Shown in pieces: positions 26,716 through 36,093 of a stretch of 64,000 nucleotides of DNA. The notes beneath the pieces are model-generated. The model was not told the DNA's origin, ran no database searches, and saw only the letters and a list, made by a program, of their open reading frames with translations. Positions within the stretch are counted from its first letter, which is position 1. Each line of letters begins with the position of its first letter. Both the position numbers and the translations under genes were made by a program. This DNA comes from an archaeon. GTDB lineage: Archaea > Thermoproteota > Nitrososphaeria > Nitrososphaerales > JACAEJ01. Location of the stretch: positions 62,001 to 126,000 of the forward strand of contig JACGUK010000001.1 in assembly GCA_024256265.1 (NCBI GenBank). The letters are read 5' to 3'.

Positions 26716-27639
26716 TTGACTGACTCCATTAACTCCTTTTCAATAGCCGTCTGTGCTTATAACGAGGAAGGTAACATGGGGAATCTACTACAAAGCCTTT
26801 TGGAACAGTGCAACGGGTTTTCAGAACTAATGAGCATCATTGTTGTGACGAGTGGTTCGACCGATAGAACACCCCACATAGTCAAAAAGTATGCTTCTCT
26901 TAACCATAAGATTCGATATGTCTGGGAAGACGAGCGAAAGGGGAAAGCAGAAGCAGTGAACAGAATTCTTTCGCTGTGTGAAGGAGAAGTTACACTATTT
27001 ATTTCAGCCGATACGTTACCAGCTAGTGGGAGCATCGAGAATCTATTGAAAGGCTTCGTCCATCCGGTGGTGGGAGCAATAAGTGGACATCCGGTCCCTG
27101 TAAATAATCCAAAATCACTCTTCGGTCGGATAGCTCGACTTATCTGGAACACACATCATGAGATCGCGGCTTTCGAAACGAGGCTGAAAACCTTCTTCCA
27201 CATATCTGGCGAGATGTGTGCTATCAGAAATGGCATAGTTGAGAAAGTTCCTGAGGATATAATAAATGAGGACACTTTCATAGGATGGGAGATAAAAAAG
27301 AAGGGCTACGAGGTCGTTTATGTTCCGGAAGCAGTGGTTTACATGAAGGCCCCCGAAAGCGTAGGTGATTTATATAGGCAACGTAAAAGGGTGGTTCAAG
27401 GTCATCTACAAGTCCACAAAAGAGCTAAAGCGAAAGTCACTACGGTTAATCCTCTGCAAGTGATATTCTTTCTTACAAAGAGTCTTCAAATTAACGCAAG
27501 AGACTTACTTGCACTAACCCTTGCAACCTTCGTAGAAACATTAGCCCATATTAAGGCAAGAATCGATTTAAGACGAGATATATTGCCCTATAAGTGGACA
27601 ACAGTAAATACAACTAAGGTTGCTATAAGACTAACGTAA
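26716..27639 (+). CDS. GT2 glycosyltransferase
   Basis: The GT-A domain has IAVCAYNEEGN, VVTSGSTDRT, RKGKAEAVN and NEDTFIGWEIKKKGY, and a QRKRVVQGH motif in the QxxRW position. The usual metal-binding Asp-x-Asp is replaced by SADTLP, so only one acidic residue of the pair remains, as in several cellulose-synthase-like relatives. No strong membrane helix follows. The start is TTG at 26716. It sits upstream of a GT-C-like gene. Confidence 0.82.
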   Translation: MTDSINSFSIAVCAYNEEGNMGNLLQSLLEQCNGFSELMSIIVVTSGSTDRTPHIVKKYASLNHKIRYVWEDERKGKAEAVNRILSLCEGEVTLFISADTLPASGSIENLLKGFVHPVVGAISGHPVPVNNPKSLFGRIARLIWNTHHEIAAFETRLKTFFHISGEMCAIRNGIVEKVPEDIINEDTFIGWEIKKKGYEVVYVPEAVVYMKAPESVGDLYRQRKRVVQGHLQVHKRAKAKVTTVNPLQVIFFLTKSLQINARDLLALTLATFVETLAHIKARIDLRRDILPYKWTTVNTTKVAIRLT

Positions 27640-27687
27640 TAAGCAGATTATAATAGCAAAGAATCCTAGCCATGAGAAGGGCCTGAA

Positions 27688-29151
27688 TTGTATTTTGTTC
27701 TACTAATCGCCTTGATTGTATGGATGCTCTGCACCCCATTCATTGCTAAATACAAAATTCTTGTAAATCCAGATGAAGGTAGCTTTTTGTATTGTGGACG
27801 TGAGATGTTGACCGGTAAAAAACTTTACCGTGATCTTAGAGATAATAAGCCCCTTGGAATCTACTTGATAACTATGGCCATATTTAAACTGGGATTCAAT
27901 GGCGAAAAGTCGGTCCAAGTAGGTAGATTAATCAATGCCACAATACTATCTTTTAATTCAGTCCTATTGTACATTTTGACTACTACTATGTTTGGTGACG
28001 AAAGAATGGGATTGGTTGCCGCCCTTGTGTTCGGACTTACAATTGCAAACCCTATATGGGAGGCTGTTTGTATGATGACGGAGAATTTTGGTACTTTCTT
28101 TCTGCTGACCTCTCTTGTCATAGCTCTTAAAGGTGATGTTGCAAGTTTTGGACTAGCTGGTATCCTAGTAGGCACAGCCATACTTATAAAACAGTCTTTT
28201 CTATTAACAGCCCCAACAGTCTTGTTTCTGATTTTTCAGGAAACTGGTTTTGGGCTATACTTCTTATCTAATTCAATCTTATTTTTAGGAGGTCTCGTCT
28301 TGCCAGTCATAGCAAGTTGCGTTTACATTAGACATAGAGGACTGACCCGAGATATGATCTATATGATGAAGAATAATGCAAAGGCAACAGATTTCTATTC
28401 TCCATCACAACTACTATATCACGCCTACTTCGTCTCACTTATGAATCCTCTGTTATCACTCCTCGGATTGCTGGGGATGATAGGGGTTGTTAGCTCGATG
28501 ACTACACATGACTTTAACCTAAATAGCTTCTTTCTTATTATTTGGTTACTTCTCTGCCTCCCACAGTTGTTCCTTGCCCCACCATGGATGCATTCCTTGA
28601 CCATTTTTCTACCCCCTTTAGCTATTCTATCAGGCTTTTTCCTCGGATTTCTACTTGATATCCCATGTTTTGAGGCATCAGTTTACTTTTGGGCCCTCAT
28701 TGGATTAGGACTCATGGCAAATATTAGATCACATGTCAAATGGACCCTTCAGTATTTCCACAATTCTAAGAGATTTCAAGAACTGGTCGATCATATAAGA
28801 CTTAATACTAATCCTTCTGAGCTAGTTTATATGTTTCCAACCCAGCCTCATATATTTCTCTTTTGTGATAGAGTTTCAGGCTCTCGTTGGCATATTTATA
28901 ACAATCAAAGCATCGTGGCTTATAAGGAATCGTTAAATGAAGTAACGGAAGACCTGAGTAAAAATCGTCCGCTAATCATAATGGATGAAGTTGGGCTGTC
29001 ATCATTCATGGGGATTCGAAGGAAAGGTGTTAAGGACAAGTTATGCGAATTTCTCTCCAGAACATCAGAAGATTTTAAAGTTATACACAGAATAGGAAAC
29101 TATGTGATATTGGTGCCGCGAAGTATTAGCAAGGTCGGTGTGAATCCGTAA
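27688..29151 (+). CDS. GT-C glycosyltransferase of the PMT/ArnT (GT39/GT83-like) group
   Basis: The 487-residue protein has about 11 membrane helices. The first outer loop contains VNPDEGSFLYCGREM followed by NKPLGIYLI, the Asp-Glu and Lys-Pro-Pro-like motifs of enzymes that take a sugar from a polyprenyl phosphate on the outside of the membrane. The C-terminal 100 residues form a soluble domain. The start is TTG at 27688, and the last codon overlaps the next gene (TAATG). The dolichyl-phosphate sugar could come from the GT2 at 6328. Confidence 0.78.
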   Translation: MYFVLLIALIVWMLCTPFIAKYKILVNPDEGSFLYCGREMLTGKKLYRDLRDNKPLGIYLITMAIFKLGFNGEKSVQVGRLINATILSFNSVLLYILTTTMFGDERMGLVAALVFGLTIANPIWEAVCMMTENFGTFFLLTSLVIALKGDVASFGLAGILVGTAILIKQSFLLTAPTVLFLIFQETGFGLYFLSNSILFLGGLVLPVIASCVYIRHRGLTRDMIYMMKNNAKATDFYSPSQLLYHAYFVSLMNPLLSLLGLLGMIGVVSSMTTHDFNLNSFFLIIWLLLCLPQLFLAPPWMHSLTIFLPPLAILSGFFLGFLLDIPCFEASVYFWALIGLGLMANIRSHVKWTLQYFHNSKRFQELVDHIRLNTNPSELVYMFPTQPHIFLFCDRVSGSRWHIYNNQSIVAYKESLNEVTEDLSKNRPLIIMDEVGLSSFMGIRRKGVKDKLCEFLSRTSEDFKVIHRIGNYVILVPRSISKVGVNP

Positions 29152-29963
29152 TGTTAGAATCTCAGCCTGTCGAATACTGGAAGTTAGACGATGGCCTAGG
29201 TGGCACATATGAGCGAATAGCTTATGGCGCAGTCATAGAGAGGCTAGCAGAGCAATACGATGCCAAGAAGCTCCTCGAACTGAATGCAACCTATATCGCT
29301 GGGGTACCGGGCTTCAACAGTGCCATGTTCACCCAAGACGGTTACGAAGTCACCATCACCATTCACCCAAGGGATTATGAGGATGCGGTGCATGCTTGGA
29401 AGCTTGCTGGGCTTTATGATCATGTTAGAATTATAAAATGGAAAGACAGCTTTAGAACCCCATTTGATGAGGGAGAGTTTGACTTAGTATGGAATCATTT
29501 GGCTTTTGAACATTATAAGGATCCTATCCCTCTTGTGAGAGAGATGGTGCGGGTCTCCCGAAAACTCGTGATAAATTTCACATTAAGCCCTTTTAATATG
29601 GGATTTCTCCTGCACTGGCTTGCCCATAAGATCAACCGGAAAAAATGGGATCATGGTCACTTCAGGAATTGCTTAATCTCCGCCATGGAAAAGGTTCATA
29701 GATCCTTGGGTCTGCAGCCAATCGAGTGGGGAGGTTGTGACGATCCTCCATGGATGGATACTGTGGATGCTCAGATTGCCGGAAGCATGCGTTACGTTGG
29801 GAACACTGTTGGAAAGAAAAGATGGGTGTGGGGTGCAACGAACCCCAAAGCTAGAGACCATTTTCTTATCAAGAATCTTTGGAAGATGGAATACCTTATG
29901 CCTGATTGGTTTAGAAAGATAACTGCTCACCACCTATATGTAGTGGGTCTAAAGAAGATATGA
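29151..29963 (+). CDS. Methyltransferase-like protein with altered SAM motif
   Basis: The 270-residue protein has the layout of a Methyltransf_11 domain: FDLVWNHLAFEHYKDPIP and LVREMVRVSRKLVINFTLS are well kept. The SAM-binding loop, however, reads LLELNATYIAGVPGFNS in place of LDLGCG.G, so cofactor binding may be changed or lost. ATG at 29151 overlaps the stop of the GT-C gene, and its own stop overlaps the following gene, so the three are translationally coupled. It may be a catalytically altered partner of the GT-C enzyme. Confidence 0.68.
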   Translation: MLESQPVEYWKLDDGLGGTYERIAYGAVIERLAEQYDAKKLLELNATYIAGVPGFNSAMFTQDGYEVTITIHPRDYEDAVHAWKLAGLYDHVRIIKWKDSFRTPFDEGEFDLVWNHLAFEHYKDPIPLVREMVRVSRKLVINFTLSPFNMGFLLHWLAHKINRKKWDHGHFRNCLISAMEKVHRSLGLQPIEWGGCDDPPWMDTVDAQIAGSMRYVGNTVGKKRWVWGATNPKARDHFLIKNLWKMEYLMPDWFRKITAHHLYVVGLKKI

Positions 29964-30199
29964 CCGAAGACAAGAAGAATCTTGGACACATTAAGGAATT
30001 CTACATGGTAGACCCTTATAGGAAAAGTTTAGCCAAGAAAATCCTAGGGTATTTTGTTATACCTGTCTGGCTACTTGGCTTTGTCATTACCACCTTGGTA
30101 TTCATAGCACTACTGATAGTAGCACCGATCAAGAAGAGGCTTTCTAAGCGGAAGGCAGAGCCCTACTTTCGAGTCAGGTCGATCTTTCCCGAGGAATAG
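29960..30199 (+). CDS. Small single-pass membrane protein
   Basis: The 79-residue protein has a charged N-terminus, one long hydrophobic helix (about 30-56) and a basic tail (KKRLSKRKAE). It starts inside the last codons of the methyltransferase-like gene (ATG at 29960, 4-nt overlap) and ends 7 nt before the epimerase gene. The tight coupling suggests it is a subunit or membrane adaptor of its upstream neighbours. No family recognised. Confidence 0.65.
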   Translation: MTEDKKNLGHIKEFYMVDPYRKSLAKKILGYFVIPVWLLGFVITTLVFIALLIVAPIKKRLSKRKAEPYFRVRSIFPEE

Positions 30200-30206
30200 T
30201 AGTTTT

Positions 30207-31199
30207 ATGAATGAGAGAATCCTTATAACAGGAGCATCTGGCTTTATCGGAACAAGTCTTACTCGCCACTTGGTTAAAAGAGGTTATCAAGTGTATAGCA
30301 TGATCAGACCCTTCACCAATAGCCTTAAGGTTGAACAGCTACGTCGATCAGGCGCCACATGCGTCTATGCTGATATAACAGACATAGGAGAACTTTTAAG
30401 GGCTACTCGTTTGATAGATGTTGATATTGTCGTTCATCTAGCTGGCCTAGTCCGGAGATTCCCTATGAGCCCTTGTTACCACGATTTCTTCCGAGCGAAT
30501 GTGGTAGGGACTAGAAATGTATGTAAATTAGCTTTTATAAAGCGTGTTAGACGGTTCATTCATGTTAGTTCAATCGATGTACATGGCCCTATACCGCGCC
30601 ATCTTATTCCTATAAGTGAGGATCATCCTCTGAACCCTACCGAGTCATACGAGAAAACCAAAGCACAGGCAGAGAAAATAGTAAGATGGTATGCGGATCA
30701 AGGCTTGCCAATTATCATTCTTCGACCAGCATACGTTTACGGTCCAGGCGACAGAGGCTACTTCCATCCATTGATTCAAATGATTCATCAACTCCCCTTC
30801 ATTCCCCTTTTGGCGGCTGGTCGGGCGCTAAAACACCTTATTTGCATAGATGACCTGATAAGGGCGCTTGAACTTTCGCTAAGCAAGGGGAAGTTAGGTG
30901 GAATTTACTTTGTAGGAGAACATTACCCCATTACTATTAGGGAGATTTTAGCGCTACTTTGTAGAGCTTTTAGTATACGAAAACCATTCATAAATCTACC
31001 CCTCACGGCAAAGCAAGCATCAATTATGAGCTACTTTTTGCCTTCCTACATGCAATATTTTTTAGCTTGGTTCTATAAAAATTACGGGTGTCGAATCGAC
31101 GCGATTAAAAGAGATATGGATTTTAACCCTAGTATTACCTTAGAGCAAGTTCTCTTCAGAAGTCCACCAAACACAATATATCTAGGGGGCAATAACTGA
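30207..31199 (+). CDS. NAD-dependent epimerase/dehydratase (extended SDR)
   Basis: The Rossmann motif TGASGFIG at residues 8-15, the Ser of HVSSIDVHG, and the catalytic pair in YEKTKAQ (Tyr-x3-Lys) are intact, so it should oxidise or epimerise an NDP-sugar or a related substrate. RPAYVYGPGDRGYF lines the substrate pocket. At 330 residues it is full length; the C-terminal part is rather hydrophobic and may touch the membrane, as in some 3-beta-HSD-like members. Start ATG at 30207. Confidence 0.85.
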   Translation: MNERILITGASGFIGTSLTRHLVKRGYQVYSMIRPFTNSLKVEQLRRSGATCVYADITDIGELLRATRLIDVDIVVHLAGLVRRFPMSPCYHDFFRANVVGTRNVCKLAFIKRVRRFIHVSSIDVHGPIPRHLIPISEDHPLNPTESYEKTKAQAEKIVRWYADQGLPIIILRPAYVYGPGDRGYFHPLIQMIHQLPFIPLLAAGRALKHLICIDDLIRALELSLSKGKLGGIYFVGEHYPITIREILALLCRAFSIRKPFINLPLTAKQASIMSYFLPSYMQYFLAWFYKNYGCRIDAIKRDMDFNPSITLEQVLFRSPPNTIYLGGNN

Positions 31200-31228
31200 T
31201 AATACTTCGCCGTCACGAAGGACGGAGG

Positions 31229-31666
31229 GTGGTTGAAAATGTTCATGGAGGGAGAGGTAAGATAGTCCTAGCGAGGCTTTTTGACGGGATTCTCAAATCC
31301 GGAATATACTTCTACGAGGCTACGATGGAGCCTGGCGCCATAGTAGGAAATCATCTTCACTTTGGTTCGGAAGAAGTGCTTTATGTTGTCGAGGGGAAAG
31401 TCCTGGTGACAATAGATGATAATAGTTATTATTTAGAGGAAGGGGATGCTACACTAACACCATCAGGGAGTTCACATAGTTGGAAGAATGTAGGTGGAAT
31501 GCCATTGAAAGTCTTAGTCGTCTCGGGGACTACAAGTATTGCACAAAGACTCTGGAATTTACTCCTTTTCCCCGTGTTAGATCGGTTGCAGGATCGTGGT
31601 AGCAACCCTCCAAAGAATGATAAAGCAACGAGTATTACTAGCTCCTCAGGTAAGGATAACATTTGA
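31229..31666 (+). CDS. Cupin-domain protein
   Basis: The 145-residue protein has both cupin motifs: G-x5-H-x-H as VGNHLHFGSEEVLYVVEG and, at the second motif, GDATLTPSGSSHSWKN, giving three His and a Glu for metal binding. Single-domain cupins of this kind act as sugar isomerases, metal-dependent lyases or binding proteins. The start is GTG at 31229. It overlaps the radical SAM gene by 4 nt, which suggests the two act in one step or pathway. Confidence 0.8.
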   Translation: MVENVHGGRGKIVLARLFDGILKSGIYFYEATMEPGAIVGNHLHFGSEEVLYVVEGKVLVTIDDNSYYLEEGDATLTPSGSSHSWKNVGGMPLKVLVVSGTTSIAQRLWNLLLFPVLDRLQDRGSNPPKNDKATSITSSSGKDNI

Positions 31667-33012
31667 ATAGCATCGTTGAACTTCTACCTCAAATCCTTAG
31701 ATACCAACTCTTTCGTCAGTTTGGAAAACCGAGGATGTTCCCACTAAACTTTACTTTAAGCCTGCTTTACACCTGCAATTCGAGATGTATAACCTGTAAC
31801 ATATGGATGAAGAATGTTAAGAACTTCTCGGTAGAGGAGTACGACGCAACATTCAAGACAGTAGGCAAAGCACCATATTGGTTTACGCTGAGCGGGGGCG
31901 AGCCTTTTCTGAGGGCAGATATAGTAGATATCTGTAAGGTCATTTACAAGGACTGTAAGCCAGGAATAATAAACATACCCACCAATGCTAGCCTAGTCGA
32001 TTTCGTGCCTCAAGCTATAGAGGAGATTTGTAAGAGTTGTCCCGAGACTCAAATAGCGATAAACATATCATTAGATGCTGTAGGTCCTAGGCACGACCAA
32101 GTCCGAGGCTTCCCTGGAAATTTCGAGAAAGCTATCAGGACCTACAGATCTCTTCGTGAACTTGATTGCAAAAACCTCACAGTTGGTATTCATACAGTGA
32201 TATCAAAATTTAACTTAGAGGACTTGCCAGAGCTAGCAGATTTTTCTAGAGAAGTAAGACCTGATTCATATATTACAGAAATTGCAGAGGAAAGGATGGA
32301 GTTGGACACGATTGGTAGCCCGATTACCCCATCAATAAGCGAGTATTCACAAGCATTAGACTATCTGATCGGTAAGATGAATGAAATGAACTTTCAAAAA
32401 GTTGGAGAGTTTGCCCGCGCCTTTAGGTTGAAATATTATGATCTTGTAAAGCAGACCCTCATCTCCAAAGCTCAGGTGACACCATGCTATGCTGGATGGG
32501 CATCTTGTCAAATATCTCCTGATGGGGATGTTTGGCCTTGTTGCATCCGTAGCGATCCTCTAGGGAACTTAAGAAAGGAAGAATACGATTTCCCAAAGAT
32601 TTGGTTCAATAAAGAGATTAAAAAAGTGAGGAGAAGCATTAGAAACAAGGAGTGCTATTGCACCCTCGCCAACGTATCATATACAAATATGCTCCTAAGT
32701 CCAAGAGCCCTCCTAAAGGTTGCAAGAAAGCTATCTTCAAGCGCCACAGGAAGAAGATCTGAAATTATACCGAATCCAAAAGAAACTCTAAATCCATCAT
32801 TAAATATATCAAGAACAGTTGAATTTTTGACAATATGTCGTAAAGAGTTACTGAAAGGTAAAAAGTTCATGTCTGGTGAAATCATAAAAGTAGACAGTAG
32901 AATCAAATGCCTTTGCGGGAAAAGGATATGTGTTCAAAAAGGTTACCCTCTGCCCACATGTGAACAATGTGGAGGAAAAGATGGATGGTTACTAGAACTC
33001 GTTTTGGACTAG
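31663..33012 (+). CDS. Radical SAM enzyme with SPASM-like and zinc-ribbon C-terminus
   Basis: The 449-residue protein has Cys 38, 42 and 45 in CNSRCITC, which bind the radical SAM [4Fe-4S] cluster, then LSGGEPF and the TIM-barrel core. Around residue 277 begins a SPASM/Twitch-like region with CYAGWASCQISPDGDVWPCC and a later CYC. The last 40 residues form a zinc ribbon (CLCGK and CEQCGG). The start is TTG at 31663, coupled to the cupin. Such enzymes modify peptides or small molecules in surface-glycan loci; the substrate here is unknown. Confidence 0.85.
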   Translation: MNSIVELLPQILRYQLFRQFGKPRMFPLNFTLSLLYTCNSRCITCNIWMKNVKNFSVEEYDATFKTVGKAPYWFTLSGGEPFLRADIVDICKVIYKDCKPGIINIPTNASLVDFVPQAIEEICKSCPETQIAINISLDAVGPRHDQVRGFPGNFEKAIRTYRSLRELDCKNLTVGIHTVISKFNLEDLPELADFSREVRPDSYITEIAEERMELDTIGSPITPSISEYSQALDYLIGKMNEMNFQKVGEFARAFRLKYYDLVKQTLISKAQVTPCYAGWASCQISPDGDVWPCCIRSDPLGNLRKEEYDFPKIWFNKEIKKVRRSIRNKECYCTLANVSYTNMLLSPRALLKVARKLSSSATGRRSEIIPNPKETLNPSLNISRTVEFLTICRKELLKGKKFMSGEIIKVDSRIKCLCGKRICVQKGYPLPTCEQCGGKDGWLLELVLD

Positions 33013-33030
33013 GGCGGATATAGATTTAGA

Positions 33031-33216
33031 ATGAAATTTAAAGCCAAATTCATCTTTCAAGGGACGACTAGCAGTTTTCCCATATACGAGGAAATCTACG
33101 CAGATTCCTATCGAGAAGCCCAAAGAATCGCTCAGAAGCTAGCCACGAGAATGGGATGGCGGCTGATTGAAACAGTAAAGATTAGTGAAAAGGATGAAAA
33201 TTCACTTAAACATTGA
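33031..33216 (+). CDS. Small alpha-beta protein downstream of radical SAM gene
   Basis: The 61-residue protein is predicted as strand-strand-helix-strand (KAKFIFQGT, then IYEEIYADSYREAQRIAQ, then WRLIETVKI), like a compact ligand-binding or RNA-binding fold. There is no signal peptide and no cysteine. It begins 18 nt after the radical SAM gene. It could be an accessory chaperone-like protein or, less likely, a substrate peptide of that enzyme. Not recognised. Confidence 0.55.
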   Translation: MKFKAKFIFQGTTSSFPIYEEIYADSYREAQRIAQKLATRMGWRLIETVKISEKDENSLKH

Positions 33217-33338
33217 AGGCTCTCTTTACACCTGAAGTGCTATACATAACATCATGTTTAGTACTTAATGTAAAGATCAAGCCTAAACTCATCTGAAGGT
33301 AGCTAGTTCTACCCTTAAAAATAAAATGAGTAAAAACC

Positions 33339-34370
33339 ATGAATGCACCAAAGGTTTCTGTAATCATCGTAAATCATAACGATGGAGCGTATCTGCAAGG
33401 TTGTCTTCAATCTGTCTTCAACAATGATTATCCTCTTTTTGAAGTGATCTTAGTGGACAATGGCTCCACAGACAACAGTCTAGAACTCGTCAAACAGTTT
33501 CTCCCTCAAGAGGCAAGGCTAAAGATCGTACCGCTCAAGAAGAACTATGGATTCGCGATGGGAAACAATATAGGAGTAGCTAACTGTAGCAACGAGTCAG
33601 AGCTCCTTGTCTTTCTGAATGCAGATACCATAGTCGATAAAAGATGGCTCATTGAACTCATTAGAGCTATGGAAGATGAGGCTGTTGGCGTAGCAGCACC
33701 AAAGATTCTATCTATGAGCCGTCCGAATATCCTTGACTGTGCAGGTTGCCTTATCGACGAGTTGGGCTATCCTATCGAGAGAAGGAGAGGGCTTCCTGAT
33801 TCAGGGCTATTTGATAATAGTAAAGAAATACTCTACGCCAAGGGAGCCTCACTCATGGTAAGAAAGAAACTCTTCAAACTATTAAGAGGCTTTGATGACT
33901 CATTTTTCATCTATTACGAGGAGACAGACCTCTGCTGGAAGATATGGTTAATGGGCTTAAAAGTGGTCTACACGCCCAAATCGGTTATATATCATGATTA
34001 TGAGAGAGCCTTCAAGAGAAAGGCGGATAATCCGAAGAAAGATGGAAAGGTAGCCTACCTGATGGAGCGTAACAGGCTTATGACGATGACTCAAAACATG
34101 GAGGCCTCAACCCTTCTAAAGTGCCTACCCCTTGCCTTTGCCGTGCTGATGGGAAGCATGGTCATTGATATCTTCAGAAAGAAACCATCTTGTTTTAAGG
34201 CCAAGTTCTATGCATCATGCTCTATAGTTCAGAATCTGCCACAGATAATACGAAAGAGAAGATTCGTCCAAAGGGTTCTTCGCAGAATCGATGATAAGGA
34301 TCTGTTCTCAAGGTCTATTATTAGAAGACATAGATTTTTATGTTACACTCATCAGAGTGTAGTGGCTTAG
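33339..34370 (+). CDS. GT2 glycosyltransferase, rhamnosyltransferase-like (WbbL type)
   Basis: SVIIVNHNDGAYL, VDNGSTDNS, FGFAMGNN-like YGFAMGNNIGVA, FLNADTIVDKRW and YEETDLCWKIWLMGLKV are the standard marks of the WbbL-like branch of GT2, which often transfers rhamnose or a related 6-deoxy sugar. One hydrophobic helix occurs near residue 262-280. The start is ATG at 33339. Its 3' end overlaps the next methyltransferase by 31 nt. No rhamnose synthesis genes beyond the pyrophosphorylases are visible, so the donor is not certain. Confidence 0.85.
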   Translation: MNAPKVSVIIVNHNDGAYLQGCLQSVFNNDYPLFEVILVDNGSTDNSLELVKQFLPQEARLKIVPLKKNYGFAMGNNIGVANCSNESELLVFLNADTIVDKRWLIELIRAMEDEAVGVAAPKILSMSRPNILDCAGCLIDELGYPIERRRGLPDSGLFDNSKEILYAKGASLMVRKKLFKLLRGFDDSFFIYYEETDLCWKIWLMGLKVVYTPKSVIYHDYERAFKRKADNPKKDGKVAYLMERNRLMTMTQNMEASTLLKCLPLAFAVLMGSMVIDIFRKKPSCFKAKFYASCSIVQNLPQIIRKRRFVQRVLRRIDDKDLFSRSIIRRHRFLCYTHQSVVA

Positions 34371-35041
34371 GTTTAAGCGAGTTAAATCTTGATGTAGGTG
34401 CAGGAAATAGACGAAAAGTAGGATATATCGCCATTGACATTGATAATTCTATCAAGCCAGATATAGTATGTGACAACAATATTTTACCTCTAAAAGATGA
34501 ATCGATCGACAACGTCTATTGGTCTCATAATATAGAGCATTTAGCAAACCCTCACAAGGCCATGCATGAAATCCATAGAATCCTTCGTATAGGCGGAAAG
34601 CTCACGATCATCTGCCCTAATGCTTCCTTCCCTTGGACCCTCTATTTAGCCTGGAAGTACGGGGATTGCCTTTTTACCAATAGTCCATTCGAAAGGCATT
34701 TATGGGTAGTAAAGCCTGAAGCATTAAAACGCCTTTTGAAGGAAGAGGGCTTCGAGGTGGAGGCTTTTCAAGAGGTGGAAAGATCCGAGAGGCACTGGAG
34801 TTTACAATGGTGTTTAGCTTGTAATCCACTACACAAGTTTCTCTTTGGTCTCATAGAGCAAGTTAAACTCCTCAAAACAATATGCTCTCGATTCGATGAT
34901 TTCTTATATGCATATATCAATCCAAAACATCACCTCGAAATCAAACTTGCTGCAGTTAAAGTGGCAACATCATCAACTCCGCCTGTTCATCTGAGTAGCC
35001 CCGTTAGAAGTTCCCACCACAAGGTTTCCCTTTGGGAATAA
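34340..35041 (+). CDS. SAM-dependent methyltransferase (Methyltransf_11-like)
   Basis: The 233-residue protein reads LNLDVGAGNRRKVGYIAIDID for motif I-II, then LPLKDESIDNVYWSHNIEHL and IGGKLTIICPNAS, all in the expected order. The short N-terminus is typical of glycan-locus methyltransferases that begin with the SAM loop. TTG/ATG choice: ATG at 34340 lies inside the preceding gene. It overlaps the zinc-ribbon methyltransferase by 10 nt, so the three genes form a coupled unit. Confidence 0.82.
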   Translation: MLHSSECSGLGLSELNLDVGAGNRRKVGYIAIDIDNSIKPDIVCDNNILPLKDESIDNVYWSHNIEHLANPHKAMHEIHRILRIGGKLTIICPNASFPWTLYLAWKYGDCLFTNSPFERHLWVVKPEALKRLLKEEGFEVEAFQEVERSERHWSLQWCLACNPLHKFLFGLIEQVKLLKTICSRFDDFLYAYINPKHHLEIKLAAVKVATSSTPPVHLSSPVRSSHHKVSLWE

Positions 35042-36093
35042 ATGATTTATCACGCTCACAGGAACAGAACAGGTTGCTGATTATGCTTTGCTGTCCTAAC
35101 TGTAAAGGAGAACTATCCCCATCTCTTGCTTGTCTTCGGTGTGGTCACGAGTGGAGTTGGATGGATAACATCCCTTCGTTCGCAACCAAGGGTCTTAGCT
35201 GGCTTCAGATCTCGAAAGAATCTGCAATAGCACTACTGAAATCTGCAATCCGCAACGGATGGAGGGAAGCTGTAGATGAATTCTTTTCGGGTTATCTTCA
35301 CGATTATGTGCTAGACGAGAGCCGAGCTCAGTTTTCTTATATGTTGCCATTAGAGCGGGAAAGCAGAGTGTTAGATCTAGGTAGTAATTGGGGTGCTGTT
35401 ACCCTTGGACTGGCTCGAATCTATAAGCATGTCATAGCCGCCGATATCACCCTTGAAAGTTTACTCTTCATTCGTGAAAGGGCTTTTCAGGAGGGAATCA
35501 CAAACATAGATTTTGTCCACATAGATCCCCTGGAATGGTCTCCTTTACCGTTCCATGACTTAGAATTTGACTTGGTGGTCATGAATGGACTTCTTGAGTG
35601 GATAGGCACCTCACGCACGGACGCATCCCCAAGCTGGTATCAAAGAGGCGCCCTTAAGGAGGTTAAAAGGGTGTTAAAGCGAGGAGGGGGTGTATACATA
35701 GGCGTTGAGAATAGGTTTGCCTATTCGTACTTTTTAGGCGCCCTTGGACATACAGGAATCCCTTATATCGATCTCCTTCCCCGCAATATCGCGAATCTTT
35801 TATGTAGGTCCCGTGGCTTTTCTTATGGATACCGTAACTATATCTATGGATACTTTGAGTACAAGAAGCTACTAAGACTTTGTGGATTTAGAAGATTAGT
35901 CTTCTATATCCCATGGCCAACATATCGAGAGCCGAAGCTAGTCATCCCGGCAGACCAATCAAAAACCTTAGAATATATGATGGTAAACCATGTAGCACAA
36001 AAACCTACCTCTAAGGCCTTGGTAACTGTCCTTACAAAAATAGGACTCGCGAAGTATTTTGTATATAGCTATGGTGTCTATGGCGAAGCGTAA
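35032..36093 (+). CDS. Zinc-ribbon SAM methyltransferase
   Basis: Residues 20-40 hold a zinc ribbon (CPNC and CLRC). The central domain has VLDLGSNWGAVTLGLAR, VIAADITLES and FDLVVMNGLLEWIG with VKRVLKRGGGVYIGVENRF, a complete class I methyltransferase. The C-terminal 100 residues contain a Tyr-rich stretch near GYRNYIYGY. The start is TTG at 35032, within the previous gene, and its TAA overlaps the ATG of an APH-type kinase. Together with that kinase it resembles the two halves of the O-antigen chain terminator WbdD, but this is an analogy from domain content. Confidence 0.8.
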   Translation: MGINDLSRSQEQNRLLIMLCCPNCKGELSPSLACLRCGHEWSWMDNIPSFATKGLSWLQISKESAIALLKSAIRNGWREAVDEFFSGYLHDYVLDESRAQFSYMLPLERESRVLDLGSNWGAVTLGLARIYKHVIAADITLESLLFIRERAFQEGITNIDFVHIDPLEWSPLPFHDLEFDLVVMNGLLEWIGTSRTDASPSWYQRGALKEVKRVLKRGGGVYIGVENRFAYSYFLGALGHTGIPYIDLLPRNIANLLCRSRGFSYGYRNYIYGYFEYKKLLRLCGFRRLVFYIPWPTYREPKLVIPADQSKTLEYMMVNHVAQKPTSKALVTVLTKIGLAKYFVYSYGVYGEA

